Shown here: positions 14,287 to 21,907 of the stretch, in pieces
Layout of the letters: each line of letters opens with the position of its first letter
Position numbering within the stretch: position 1 is the stretch's first letter
IMG/VR virus record: IMGVR_UViG_3300021131_000057
Span: 1 to 21,907 of that record
Strand: one strand, 5' to 3'
Length of the DNA: 21,907 nucleotides
DNA from: a virus
Translations under genes and position numbers: made by a program
Notes under the pieces: generated by a model
Told to the model about the DNA's origin: nothing
Database searches by the model: none
What the model saw: only the letters and a program-made list of their open reading frames with translations

Positions 14287-16317
14287 CTAGGTATTAGGTT
14301 GGGCAAAAAAGAGCTCAAAAGTGCTTCCATAGTTAATCCAATCAGGAAGCTTAGAGATAAGTCGACTTTGTACTACAAAGCGGTTACGGTAGTAGTGGCT
14401 TCGGGATGCGTTAGCGGTGCCTTCCCAGAATAGGTCGCTGAGTTGTGCCAAACCGTTGCTGCCATCAAAATATGAATTAACAAACGCCGATTTTTCAAAC
14501 AAAGCTGCATCAACAACTATTTGGTTTCCGTTTCCAGGACTTCCTGCTGCAGTTGCTGTCCATGTAACTCCAACCTTTGCAGTTACTGCATTACTAGGTG
14601 CGACACTAGTTACAAATGGACGAACAAGAGATGCTGTGGCAGTTAGTGCATCTCCGTGTACCGTGCTAATCAGCGTATTAGATCCGTCATACCAACTAAT
14701 GTAAGGTGTTATTGCCGTAGGAGAATCTCCTGAATCAGCAGCGGCTGTATAAATGCTAAATGTATAGTCATTGTTAGCAAAAATTGGCATAGATTGAGAA
14801 GCTAGGGTAACTAAACCAGCAGCACTAGCGTATATTTCTCCAGCCTCAGCACTATTAGTAATAGATCCGTTTACTGCCAAAATATCGTCTGGGTTAGTTG
14901 ACGCAGAGATAGTTCCGTTAGTAACGGTCCACCCATTCTCTGGTGATGCAAAATTAGGGTTTATAATCTCATTAATACGGGTTGCTATTAACGTAATCTC
15001 AATTTGTCGAGCATCTTGGAAATATGTTGCAGAAGAACCTTGTTCAAATTGAAGTGCGTCAAAGTAGTGCACTTCACCCGATGCTGTGCTAGCAATTTTA
15101 ATACGAGGAACTGCAAAAAAAGCACCTGAAGGAGCTGTAACTGACGTTGTAAAGCGCGTCCACCCTGATGTTCCATCAGTAGTGGTGCTACCAGAAGTAG
15201 AAGGCGTTAATGCGTTTCCTGTTCGGTCGTACCAATATATTTGTGCGCTTATTGCCCTAGCACTTGTAGCCGCTTGTGCGTATCCAGTAAATGTATAAGC
15301 AGTAGAATCTGTTACTGGGATGCCGTAATGAATAGGGTTATCTCCAGTAAGACCTATAAAAACGTTTCCACTAGCTGCGGATGTAACTTGAAGAGTTGCT
15401 TTTTGGCTATTAGGGAAGTCTGGTTGAGAAGATATCTCGTGATAAGGAGTTACTGTTGGGCTATCAGTAGCCGCATGGCGAGCTAAAACAGCGTTTGTTA
15501 TAGAGCCCCATGAACCGATTGACTGTTCAAAAGAAGAGTCATTGAAATCAAGCATAAGATTTTTGCCCATGACAATCTTGCTGTCAAAGCCAGCATAGGC
15601 TTTAAGGAACTCGTTAAGACCAGCACGTGTGCCCTTATTTTTATATAAACGAGTTGCATTTCTTAAAAAGATTCTAGACTGCTTAAGCCCTAAGCTAGGT
15701 TCGTATGTAAGACCAAACTCTTGCATAAACGCAGGAATAAGTCGACCATCCAGATTTGTTACGTCATATCGGTTCATAACATTGTCAGCTTGAGTTTTGT
15801 ACAGGTCTAACTGAAAAGCAAAAAGTTTAATAAATCTATAAAGAAAGTCATTTGTAGATTCTAAAGAGGTGTCATAGGGAATATTGCTTCTAACAATTTC
15901 TGGAAGGCTGTTATACATTCTTGTAGCAGAGCTATAGTTTTTAACGGAAATACCAATAGCCGTACCCGCTAACTGCCAAGAGTTGTGCACTGTTTCTCTT
16001 ACAAAAAGCGTATAATAGTATGCGTGCCCAGCTTTAAGGCCTACATAGTTTGGCGTTTGACCCGTATCTGGGTAAAACCCAGGATCAGCAGCGGCTGTTG
16101 CCTCAAATAGTAGGTCACCATCATCTGCTGTTACTGGAAATCCATAACTGTTTCTTACAAGACGAATGTAATCCCAAGAACCAGATGGGCTACCCCATGT
16201 AAGCCAAATATTTGAGTAATCATGTGGCTTTGCTACAAAGTTGGCAGCGCTAAACTGTACGGAAGAACTTGCACCGTAATACGCCCCACCATAGTAATCA
16301 ATGCCATATGTTGCCAA
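14287..16317 (-). CDS. P2 gpI-like baseplate/tail protein with lectin-like modules
   Basis: A 676-residue modular protein. A Tyr/Gly-rich start leads to a fibronectin III-like domain (about 35-125). Residues about 135-250 match the P2 gpI tail-protein core (PEIVRSNIPYDTS, RFIKLFAFQLDL, FGLTYEPSLGLKQSRIFLRNATRLYKNKGTRAGLNEFLKAYAG, listed in parts). Two carbohydrate-binding-like beta-sandwiches follow (from about 252 and about 440), suited to cell-wall glycan recognition. P2 gpI joins the baseplate to the fibre. The start is TTG at 16315-16317 directly after an in-frame TAA, with GGGTGG upstream as a weak ribosome site; the next ATG would remove the first domain. It lies last in the baseplate cassette. 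Confidence 0.82.
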   Translation of the reverse strand: MATYGIDYYGGAYYGASSSVQFSAANFVAKPHDYSNIWLTWGSPSGSWDYIRLVRNSYGFPVTADDGDLLFEATAAADPGFYPDTGQTPNYVGLKAGHAYYYTLFVRETVHNSWQLAGTAIGISVKNYSSATRMYNSLPEIVRSNIPYDTSLESTNDFLYRFIKLFAFQLDLYKTQADNVMNRYDVTNLDGRLIPAFMQEFGLTYEPSLGLKQSRIFLRNATRLYKNKGTRAGLNEFLKAYAGFDSKIVMGKNLMLDFNDSSFEQSIGSWGSITNAVLARHAATDSPTVTPYHEISSQPDFPNSQKATLQVTSAASGNVFIGLTGDNPIHYGIPVTDSTAYTFTGYAQAATSARAISAQIYWYDRTGNALTPSTSGSTTTDGTSGWTRFTTSVTAPSGAFFAVPRIKIASTASGEVHYFDALQFEQGSSATYFQDARQIEITLIATRINEIINPNFASPENGWTVTNGTISASTNPDDILAVNGSITNSAEAGEIYASAAGLVTLASQSMPIFANNDYTFSIYTAAADSGDSPTAITPYISWYDGSNTLISTVHGDALTATASLVRPFVTSVAPSNAVTAKVGVTWTATAAGSPGNGNQIVVDAALFEKSAFVNSYFDGSNGLAQLSDLFWEGTANASRSHYYRNRFVVQSRLISKLPDWINYGSTFELFFAQPNT

Positions 16318-16812
16318 TTACATACCACCCAGCAAAAGGTTTCCTGTAAAGTCTGAACCACCGCCAGAACCAACTTGACCCCCAGCAGCATAGAGAATTC
16401 CATCTGGACCAACGCGTGTCACAACCGTGCCAGAGGAGTCTTTCCACTGCATAAGGTCGGCACTTTGACTTGTAGCAGCCGTAATGGATAGTCCAACAAC
16501 ACTTGCTGAGCTAATAACAATTGCACTTCCACCGATATTTTTAACGTATTGATTGTGGGTATCAGCAACAATTCCAGCTTCAATATTGGCAAGGCGTGAG
16601 GTTATAGTTCCATAATCCCTACCATCGTTATACCAAGTAGCTGAAGAAGATGGCGCTGTTGATAGCGAAGGAGTGATACCCAAAGTTGTCTCAATAGCAA
16701 CAACTTCAGCACGAAGCGTATTTGGGTCATTGGCAACAACAAGGTCTACAGAGTTAACCTTGTCTGGACCAAAGTTAACAACTGTGCTTGGATAAGATGC
16801 TGTAAGTGTCAT
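16318..16812 (-). CDS. Short tail-fibre-like protein
   Basis: A 164-residue protein. The N-terminal half has NTLRAEVVAIETTLGITP and SRLANIEAGI, short trimerising-type helices common at fibre attachment ends, and THNQYVKN. The C-terminal part ADLMQWKDSSGTVVTRVGPDGIL is the beta-repeat motif of phage fibres, ending Gly-rich (GGGSDF, LLGGM). It is Ser/Ala/Thr-rich like adsorption proteins. It sits between baseplate J and the gpI-like gene, and is in the same reading frame as the latter with one TAA between. Probably a short fibre or spike attached at the baseplate; receptor is unknown. Confidence 0.6.
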   Translation of the reverse strand: MTLTASYPSTVVNFGPDKVNSVDLVVANDPNTLRAEVVAIETTLGITPSLSTAPSSSATWYNDGRDYGTITSRLANIEAGIVADTHNQYVKNIGGSAIVISSASVVGLSITAATSQSADLMQWKDSSGTVVTRVGPDGILYAAGGQVGSGGGSDFTGNLLLGGM

Positions 16813-16820
16813 TTTTTTCC

Positions 16821-18548
16821 TTAGCCTACGATTCCGCCTGAAGGGACAATGGTAAAGACTCCAGATTTAGGAATCTCATAAGTCGCACAAGGAATCTTGT
16901 TGACCCCTGTTGTTGATATAGAAGATGTCCAAAGATTGGCACCTGTGGTAGAACCAGTTCCCCCAGCATTGCCAGAGAGAGTGATGGTTTTAGCCCCCGT
17001 ATCAAATGCCGTAATAGTTGTCCCAGAAGGAATGGTCACCGTTCCCGATGCCCCTACCGTAAGCGCAATTTGTTGACCAACAGCTACATTCGTAAATGAA
17101 GATACATTGTTGATTGTTGAGCTAGACGCTGCAATATCCCCCGTAAACGTAGCATCTGCACGGGTAAGGAGGGTTACATCAGCGTAATCAACGCCACTTA
17201 CAGAGCTTATTGCAGTATGTACATATTGAAGAACTACCTGTTCTGCAAAAATAACATTGTTAAAATCAAATAAGCTTTGAAGTACCTGGTTAACTGCAGC
17301 CACTACATCAGATTGCTTGTATTGAGGAAGCAAATTTACATTTAATGTGATGTTAATTGGCACATAAACTGGTGGATTTATTGTAAGAGTAGTTGTTGCA
17401 GGGGTTTTGTCTGTAATGTACGTTATTAGAGCAGTTGAGGCGTTTGTAAATGCTGATGTAACATTTCCAGATGAATCTACTCCAGGTGTTCCCAGGCTGG
17501 TATCTCCAAAAGGAGCAATATACAGAATTATGCTGTTATAAGCAGAACCAGAGTCAGCAATAGCTTTTGCAATAGAAGGGACTTGAACAGCTATAGCCGC
17601 ATAATCTGCTAAAGAAACAGCACGATTTAAAGCGGTCAAAGAATAGGGAGTATTAAAACGAATGCTGTCAGTAGTTTCTGGGTCAGCACCGCCGTTTGCA
17701 GCAGCTGCGTTATTGACTCTAATTCCTGCTACTACATTGTTAAGTTGATAATTAAGAGTTCCTGGACCAACGTTTCCAGATGCTCCCCCACCTACACGAT
17801 ATGTAACATAAACGCCATTAGTTGGCGGAATTCTTCCACTAATTCCATCTCCAAAATTAATATATGAAATTCCATTAGCATCTGTTGATACGCTATAAGA
17901 AGGGTCGTTATATCCAGCATCAATAAGGTATGGGATTTCTGTATAAATAGTTCCTGTTGGAACTCCGCCAACAAGAGTGCCCACAATAACGCTACTTGTT
18001 TTAGAAATAAGCGGGTAATTAGCTAGAGCAAAAACTTGATTTGCTGTACCGTCTGAATCTCCTACATGCTCATAAAAATATGTTTTACCTTGAGTAGCTG
18101 TAACGGTGTTTGTTCCATTAGCTGAGACTGTCACAGCAGCGTCTGTTTCAAAAATAATTTGCGTGCTTATTCCATTGACTGTGGTTGTAGTGGCTACTTG
18201 GGTAAGGGCAGGAACAGTTACTGGATTAGCTGTGCTGTTGGAAAAGGTAAGAGTGACTGTTGCTGGAGTTCCTGTGCTTGGGGTGTATCCGAGCATGTTG
18301 GCCTGAGCAAGAACAGAGCTTCTTTGGGTTGCCGTGGCAATAAACCCCTCGTTAGCAGCTCTGTCGATGTAGTAATTTAAGCCATCTCCTTCATAAGCAA
18401 ATAGCTCAATAAGAGTAATACCAAAATCTGAAGCGTCTGTGCTTGTCCATTCAGGCAAAAAGTATGGAATTAGGGCAATCATGTCATCACGAATGGCCGA
18501 ATAATCACGTGATGTGTAATCTACAGACGGAATATAGTTTGATGCCAT
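16821..18548 (-). CDS. Baseplate J (P2 gpJ / T4 gp6-like) wedge protein
   Basis: A 575-residue baseplate wedge protein. The N-terminal stretch FGITLIELFAYEGDGLNYYIDRAANEGFI with TATQRSSVLAQANMLGYTP is the hallmark of the Baseplate_J family, followed by the Thr/Val-rich beta core and PLISKT region. Near the middle LNRAVSLADYAAIAVQVPSIAKA is also family-typical. The C-terminal 100 residues are Gly/Thr-rich (SSTINNVSSFTNV, GNAGGTGSTTG) and look like an added beta domain. Wedge proteins of this kind exist only in contractile-tail particles. It is TAATG-coupled to the gp25/gpW gene. Confidence 0.95.
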   Translation of the reverse strand: MASNYIPSVDYTSRDYSAIRDDMIALIPYFLPEWTSTDASDFGITLIELFAYEGDGLNYYIDRAANEGFIATATQRSSVLAQANMLGYTPSTGTPATVTLTFSNSTANPVTVPALTQVATTTTVNGISTQIIFETDAAVTVSANGTNTVTATQGKTYFYEHVGDSDGTANQVFALANYPLISKTSSVIVGTLVGGVPTGTIYTEIPYLIDAGYNDPSYSVSTDANGISYINFGDGISGRIPPTNGVYVTYRVGGGASGNVGPGTLNYQLNNVVAGIRVNNAAAANGGADPETTDSIRFNTPYSLTALNRAVSLADYAAIAVQVPSIAKAIADSGSAYNSIILYIAPFGDTSLGTPGVDSSGNVTSAFTNASTALITYITDKTPATTTLTINPPVYVPINITLNVNLLPQYKQSDVVAAVNQVLQSLFDFNNVIFAEQVVLQYVHTAISSVSGVDYADVTLLTRADATFTGDIAASSSTINNVSSFTNVAVGQQIALTVGASGTVTIPSGTTITAFDTGAKTITLSGNAGGTGSTTGANLWTSSISTTGVNKIPCATYEIPKSGVFTIVPSGGIVG

Positions 18549-18943
18549 TAGTACTCCTGAATAACGTTGCCAGTACGGTCAAGGACGCCTGTCTTAAAAG
18601 ATACTTGTGCTTTATCTCTATTAGGCAGGGTATAGTCAATTGTAACGCTTAGAACACCCTCTTGTTGGTCAATAGCGCCCGAAACCTTATTAAGAACAAG
18701 GGAGGTTAGGTACTTATTAAAGACATCTCTGACGCTGCTAGCCACAGTATTTATCGCATCTGAATCGGTTTCAAAAAGAGAACTCTTTACAGTTCCTCCG
18801 TATTGAGGCCTAAATACCCGCTCACCTATTTCAGTCATCACAGCAGTGACTACACGACTTTGCCATATAGCTTTTTGGTCGTTAGAGGAAAGAATAGAAC
18901 CAGAGCTATCTACTGAAAAAGGAAGAATAATTGCTCTCTCCAT
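18548..18943 (-). CDS. gp25/gpW-like baseplate wedge protein
   Basis: A 131-residue protein of the GPW/gp25 family, the wedge piece that nucleates the sheath in contractile tails: LPFSVDSSGSILSS, then WQSRVVTAVMTEIGERVFRPQYGG with the conserved ERVFRPQYG and EIG, then SLVLNKVSGA and VTIDYTLP. I set the start at ATG 18941-18943 (MERAIILPF): it overlaps the spike gene stop as TAATG and has AGGAG seven bases upstream. An upstream ATG adding six residues (MGRSIL) lacks these supports. Despite the family's old lysozyme label, no lysozyme active site is expected. Confidence 0.93.
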   Translation of the reverse strand: MERAIILPFSVDSSGSILSSNDQKAIWQSRVVTAVMTEIGERVFRPQYGGTVKSSLFETDSDAINTVASSVRDVFNKYLTSLVLNKVSGAIDQQEGVLSVTIDYTLPNRDKAQVSFKTGVLDRTGNVIQEY

Positions 18944-19446
18944 TAAAATACTCCTACCCATAGAGGAAAGTTAACGTCTCCGCCTTCAAACATGACCCAT
19001 ACTCCTTGCCCAATATTTGGAACTTCTCTGTGGTAAGTGTGCTCAGCCGCAGAACCGCCATTTTCTGAACCGTCTTTGTCAAGAGAATCTGTAGAGACAA
19101 CGTGAGGGTGAACAAGTTGACCACTATTTCCAGTATGAGCTGCATGAGAAGCTGTCGTACTAAAAGTATGCGTGTGGGCATATGCTCCTCCCAAACTGCT
19201 TCCAGTTGTACCGCTAATAGTGTGAGTAGCGTGCGTGTTTAACAAAGCAGCTACTTCGGAAGCTAGGTGCGGAATGTGGTCAAGATGGTTTGCGTTTCCT
19301 GTAACGGGATTTACTGGAAAAGCCCAATTAGACCAATTAGTGTGCAAAACTTGTGGACAAGTAAAGCGTATTTTATTTAAATTATCTGGGTCTTGATTAT
19401 CTTGGCATACACCTCGATAAATTCCGTAATAAAGGTTATCTGACAT
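18943..19446 (-). CDS. gpV/gp5-like baseplate spike with His-rich insertion
   Basis: A 167-residue central spike protein. An OB-like N-terminus (YRGVCQDNQDPDNLNKIRFTCPQVL and WAFPV) is completed at the far end by the conserved VPNIGQGVWVMFEGGDVNFPLWVGVF, split here by an insertion (about 46-140). The insertion holds 13 of the 14 histidines, several as HxH pairs (91/93, 113/115). Spike tips of P2-type phages bind iron through His residues, which may be the parallel, but there the site is C-terminal. It would pierce the envelope at injection. The gene overlaps the hub gene by 11 bases. Confidence 0.85.
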   Translation of the reverse strand: MSDNLYYGIYRGVCQDNQDPDNLNKIRFTCPQVLHTNWSNWAFPVNPVTGNANHLDHIPHLASEVAALLNTHATHTISGTTGSSLGGAYAHTHTFSTTASHAAHTGNSGQLVHPHVVSTDSLDKDGSENGGSAAEHTYHREVPNIGQGVWVMFEGGDVNFPLWVGVF

Positions 19447-20758
19447 GTGCTTTACTCATTTTCTCTAAAACAATTGGTGGCATCTTTTTTTCAACAACAA
19501 TAGGGGCTTTTAGATTACCACCAGAGCCAACCCATTTATGCGATGGAGCAGCTTTATTAGAGGTTTTAGGTGCATTAACCGCTTTTGATACGGATGTTTT
19601 TAAAGATTCTTTAGGGGTTTTTCCTACTGTTTGTAGCTGCGTTTTGGCAACCACAGTCTTTTGACGTATTCCTGGTGTTATTACCCTTTTAATGGTTTGG
19701 CTAGGTAATGATACGTTTTTATTATCAGTCCACTGGGATGCCACTCCAAGAGAGTCTGTCCCTACCATAAGAGTGGTCGAATATTCTTTATTTCCTTTAA
19801 TATCATGCGACACCCCTAAAACAATCCAATACCCAGAATAATCTTTTCCTATTCCGTCTAAATAAATTGGAGAGTCTGGAAGAATAGTTGGATTTCCTTG
19901 AATAGTCACTTCTCCACGATATGCATATCGGTTTCTTTCATCAGCAGCGTCAGCTTCGTATTTAGCAATTTCGTATGTGGGAGCTACAGTTCTTGTATGG
20001 TATGCGTCAAAAACTGGGTCTGAAGTTTTCTTTCTAGTTTTTGTGTTAGGAGTTTGATTTACGTAAGAATGCGATACTGAATTTGCTCTATCTGTTCCGT
20101 TAATAGCTACTGTAGTTTTTTGTGCATCTTCATAAGGAATAGACTCACCAATAAGAGGGGTAAAAGAGTAAATTCCAGTTGCCCTAGTCTCTAAGCCTCT
20201 CATTGCGTAGTATGGGGCTTCTTGCCTAACATCGGTAAAGTCTTGTGTAAGGGGCTGAAAAATAATTGATGTATTATCTGCTTTAAGCGAGTATCCATTT
20301 TGTTTAGCAAGCTTAACCATAAGCTCCCAGTCAGTCATTCCGCTTTGTGAAATTTGGTCATAAACACGGGGGGATGGAACAGCAATATACGAAAAGTTAT
20401 TTTGTTGGGCTAAATCCGCAACAACTTGGTCCGCAGTAGAGTTAATCCATACTCTTTGAGATTGTTGTTTAAATACATAAGAAGCGCCAATTATGTGTAC
20501 ATCTACATAGTTTTTATCAGAAGAAAGGTCTGGTTGGATATGGTGAACATAGCCGTTAATAGTCCTAGTACTGCCAATACCACTAATAGTAAGGGTTACA
20601 GGAGTTCCTCCAGAAATTGAGTCATAAGAAACGCTCCAGTCAATAAAGCGCACAGTATGCATCTCATGCTCGTACCTAGCATGGCTAGAGGTTAGGCTGT
20701 ATGCTCTAGTTAAAGGCACGCTAAGTGTAGGAAACTTAATATCTATATGACTAAACAT
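19436..20758 (-). CDS. gpD-like baseplate hub protein
   Basis: A 440-residue protein of the phage late control D (gpD, T4 gp27-like) family, the trimeric hub between tube and spike. Typical parts are GTPVTLTISG, INGYVHHIQPDLSSDKNYVDVHIIG, WINSTADQVVADLAQQNNF, and MTDWELMVKLAKQNGYSLKADNTSIIF (the family's YSETDWEFV-like segment). The C-terminal 90 residues are Lys/Thr/Pro-rich and low complexity (from about 340), probably flexible, beyond the usual family end. Order with the LysM protein before and spike after matches contractile-tail clusters. Confidence 0.9.
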   Translation of the reverse strand: MFSHIDIKFPTLSVPLTRAYSLTSSHARYEHEMHTVRFIDWSVSYDSISGGTPVTLTISGIGSTRTINGYVHHIQPDLSSDKNYVDVHIIGASYVFKQQSQRVWINSTADQVVADLAQQNNFSYIAVPSPRVYDQISQSGMTDWELMVKLAKQNGYSLKADNTSIIFQPLTQDFTDVRQEAPYYAMRGLETRATGIYSFTPLIGESIPYEDAQKTTVAINGTDRANSVSHSYVNQTPNTKTRKKTSDPVFDAYHTRTVAPTYEIAKYEADAADERNRYAYRGEVTIQGNPTILPDSPIYLDGIGKDYSGYWIVLGVSHDIKGNKEYSTTLMVGTDSLGVASQWTDNKNVSLPSQTIKRVITPGIRQKTVVAKTQLQTVGKTPKESLKTSVSKAVNAPKTSNKAAPSHKWVGSGGNLKAPIVVEKKMPPIVLEKMSKAHVR

Positions 20759-21029
20759 TAGGTATTCTCAAAACTGTTCCTGGAACGATATTACTAAAGT
20801 CCACAATTTGTGGATTATATTCAGGTATTAACCACCAATAATCTGGGCGTCCGTAATACTGCTCAGAAATTTGGTCTAAGCGCTCATTTTGAGAATAGGT
20901 ATGCTCTTGCCATTTTACAGTTCCAGGATTATCAAACTCGTAAAAAACAATTGGAAAAGAATTTCCATCAGGAACAAACGCTACATAATCGATAAGCTGC
21001 GTATAGTAACGAGAGTTTTGGTAAATCAT
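20751..21029 (-). CDS. LysM-type tail protein (P2 gpX / T4 gp53-like)
   Basis: A 92-residue protein whose C-terminal half is a LysM-like fold: HTYSQNERLDQISEQYYGRPDYWWLIPEYNPQI in parts, then IVPGTVLRIPNV. Such small proteins sit between the tube initiator and hub in contractile tails and injection systems, and bind sheath or wedge pieces rather than acting as enzymes. ATG is TAATG-coupled to the upstream tail gene, and the end overlaps the hub gene by eight bases. An N-terminal 40-residue strand region precedes the LysM part. Confidence 0.87.
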   Translation of the reverse strand: MIYQNSRYYTQLIDYVAFVPDGNSFPIVFYEFDNPGTVKWQEHTYSQNERLDQISEQYYGRPDYWWLIPEYNPQIVDFSNIVPGTVLRIPNV

Positions 21030-21907
21030 TAACCCACCACACCATTATTAGTAGTTTGTTGAATATTTGCACGAAGGTCAACAGTAACGTTAACATCTGT
21101 ACGGATAGGAATAAGGTCACGGGTAAAGGCAAGATGATTTACTTCAATATCAGAGACCACCCCTACAAACTTTTGATTTCCTAAATCAAGACGAATAAGA
21201 GACGGCATGAGGTATCCTATATTAGATGTTTGACGCCCACCAATACCTGTCCAACCAGACCCATTAATAGTCCTATAAAGAAACTCTAAATCGGATTCTG
21301 TTCCATACGATAATAGGTTTGAAATATTTTCTTCAATAATATCTACTGTGTTTGTTGTTAAGTTTCCAACAGAGTAAAAAGGAACAATGTCAGATAAACT
21401 TGCTAAATATCTTTGATATTTTTCCATTGCAACGTCTGTCAACGGAGCGTTTTGTGGACCAGACACTAAATTTTTTGCACATGCAAAGTCATTAGTCCTA
21501 TCCAAACGCAAAGTAAACGATATAGTTGAGTTCGCTGCAGCAAAACCAGTAAGAGCAAGAGTTGGGTCAGAAGCATTTGGAGTAATGCTCATATTTACAG
21601 CTGTATTTTGACTAAATGTTTCTGGGTTCCACATAAACTGAAAGCCATATTTATTAGAACTTCCTTTAGCACCAGCAGGTGGTGTGTATATTCCCGTTGT
21701 TTTGTAGTCTGGTGCACTTGTTGGCCCCACATAGCCGTTGTAATACCAAATACGTCCTCTACGAGTAGCGTGGTGGCTATCCTCTCTGTGGACAACAGTA
21801 TCTGGTGAAACCGCATCAGGCTCTAATGGCAAACTCCACTTATGTGGGGGAAGATTGAATTTATAATCTGAAGTAGGATTTAAAGGAGGAGGAGTTAGAT
21901 TTTGTTG
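21029..21907 (-). CDS. gpU/CIS-tube-like baseplate protein, 5' end outside window
   Basis: The frame is open from the right edge to the stop at 21029, giving 292 residues. A TTG at 21830-21832 could be mistaken for the start, but the 25 codons before it read as plausible protein (NLPPHKWSLPLEPD) with no ribosome site, so the gene is partial. Features are RGRIWYYNGYVGP, the FQFMWNPETF strand, VNMSITPNASDPT, a jelly of beta strands and a terminal VVSDIEVNHLAFTRDLIPIRTDVNVTVDL. The NPE segment and the place directly before the LysM gene fit gpU or CIS-tube-type proteins that start the tail tube. Family assignment is moderate. Confidence 0.72.
   Translation of the reverse strand, partial: QQNLTPPPLNPTSDYKFNLPPHKWSLPLEPDAVSPDTVVHREDSHHATRRGRIWYYNGYVGPTSAPDYKTTGIYTPPAGAKGSSNKYGFQFMWNPETFSQNTAVNMSITPNASDPTLALTGFAAANSTISFTLRLDRTNDFACAKNLVSGPQNAPLTDVAMEKYQRYLASLSDIVPFYSVGNLTTNTVDIIEENISNLLSYGTESDLEFLYRTINGSGWTGIGGRQTSNIGYLMPSLIRLDLGNQKFVGVVSDIEVNHLAFTRDLIPIRTDVNVTVDLRANIQQTTNNGVVG

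Noticed and set aside
18548-18943. gp25 family as a lysozyme
   Set aside because: The family name is historical; context and motifs show a baseplate wedge protein, not a cell-wall enzyme.
18944-18961. Earlier ATG for the gp25/gpW gene
   Set aside because: The later ATG has TAATG coupling to the spike gene stop and AGGAG at good distance.
20751-21029. LysM protein as part of an endolysin
   Set aside because: No catalytic domain is attached and the gene lies between tail tube and hub genes, where LysM-type structural proteins are usual.
21830-21832. TTG as the start of the gpU/CIS-tube-like gene
   Set aside because: The frame stays open to the window edge with protein-like sequence and there is no ribosome site before the TTG.

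Overview
The window is a stretch of a double-stranded DNA phage (or prophage) whose genes all lie on the minus strand, so it reads from base 21907 down to base 1. Two things point to an actinobacterial host: a WhiB-family protein, which is confined to Actinobacteria and their phages, and the actinophage-like replication set. The sequence is AT-leaning and not the high-GC type of Streptomyces or Mycobacterium, so a low-GC aquatic actinobacterium (Nanopelagicales-like) is a reasonable guess; this host guess is inference. The baseplate genes (P2 gpU, X, D, V, W, J and I types) mean a contractile tail. No capsid, terminase, lysis or integration gene lies in the window, so lifestyle cannot be read.

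Region 1 (21907 to 14287) is the tail tip and baseplate cassette: a gpU/CIS-tube-like protein cut by the right edge, a LysM-type protein, the gpD-like hub, a His-rich gpV-like spike, the gp25/gpW wedge protein, baseplate J, a small fibre-like protein, and a gpI-like protein carrying two lectin-like modules. Region 2 (14234 to 7163) is an unbroken, translationally coupled run: a Rossmann-like unknown, a winged-helix initiator candidate, a DnaC-like loader, a SWIM zinc-finger protein, an unknown, a DnaB-like helicase, a CHC2/Toprim primase, a dNMP kinase and a SNF2-type helicase. Region 3 (7071 to 5348) holds a ribbon-helix-helix regulator, a coiled-coil protein, a MerR-like protein and a probable gp32-type ssDNA-binding protein. 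Region 4 (5277 to 1) holds family A DNA polymerase, two small proteins, RecA, a small PD-(D/E)XK nuclease, WhiB and a RecB/Cas4-like exonuclease that runs off the left edge.

Read together, region 2 opens and primes the origin, regions 3 and 4 supply ssDNA binding, synthesis and recombination, and WhiB and the RHH and MerR proteins are the likely regulators. Genes are tightly packed, mostly with ATGA or TAATG junctions, and no gap exceeds about 100 bases. The few real gaps are the most interesting non-coding parts. A nested inverted-repeat operator lies between the SNF2 and RHH genes, overlapping hairpins cover the polA ribosome binding site, similar hairpins lie before three other genes, and an iteron-like cluster sits inside the initiator gene. 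Several starts needed fixing: TTG for whiB and for the gpI-like gene, GTG for two others, and later ATGs for the RHH and gp25 genes. No tRNA, CRISPR array, insertion sequence or clear rho-independent terminator was seen.
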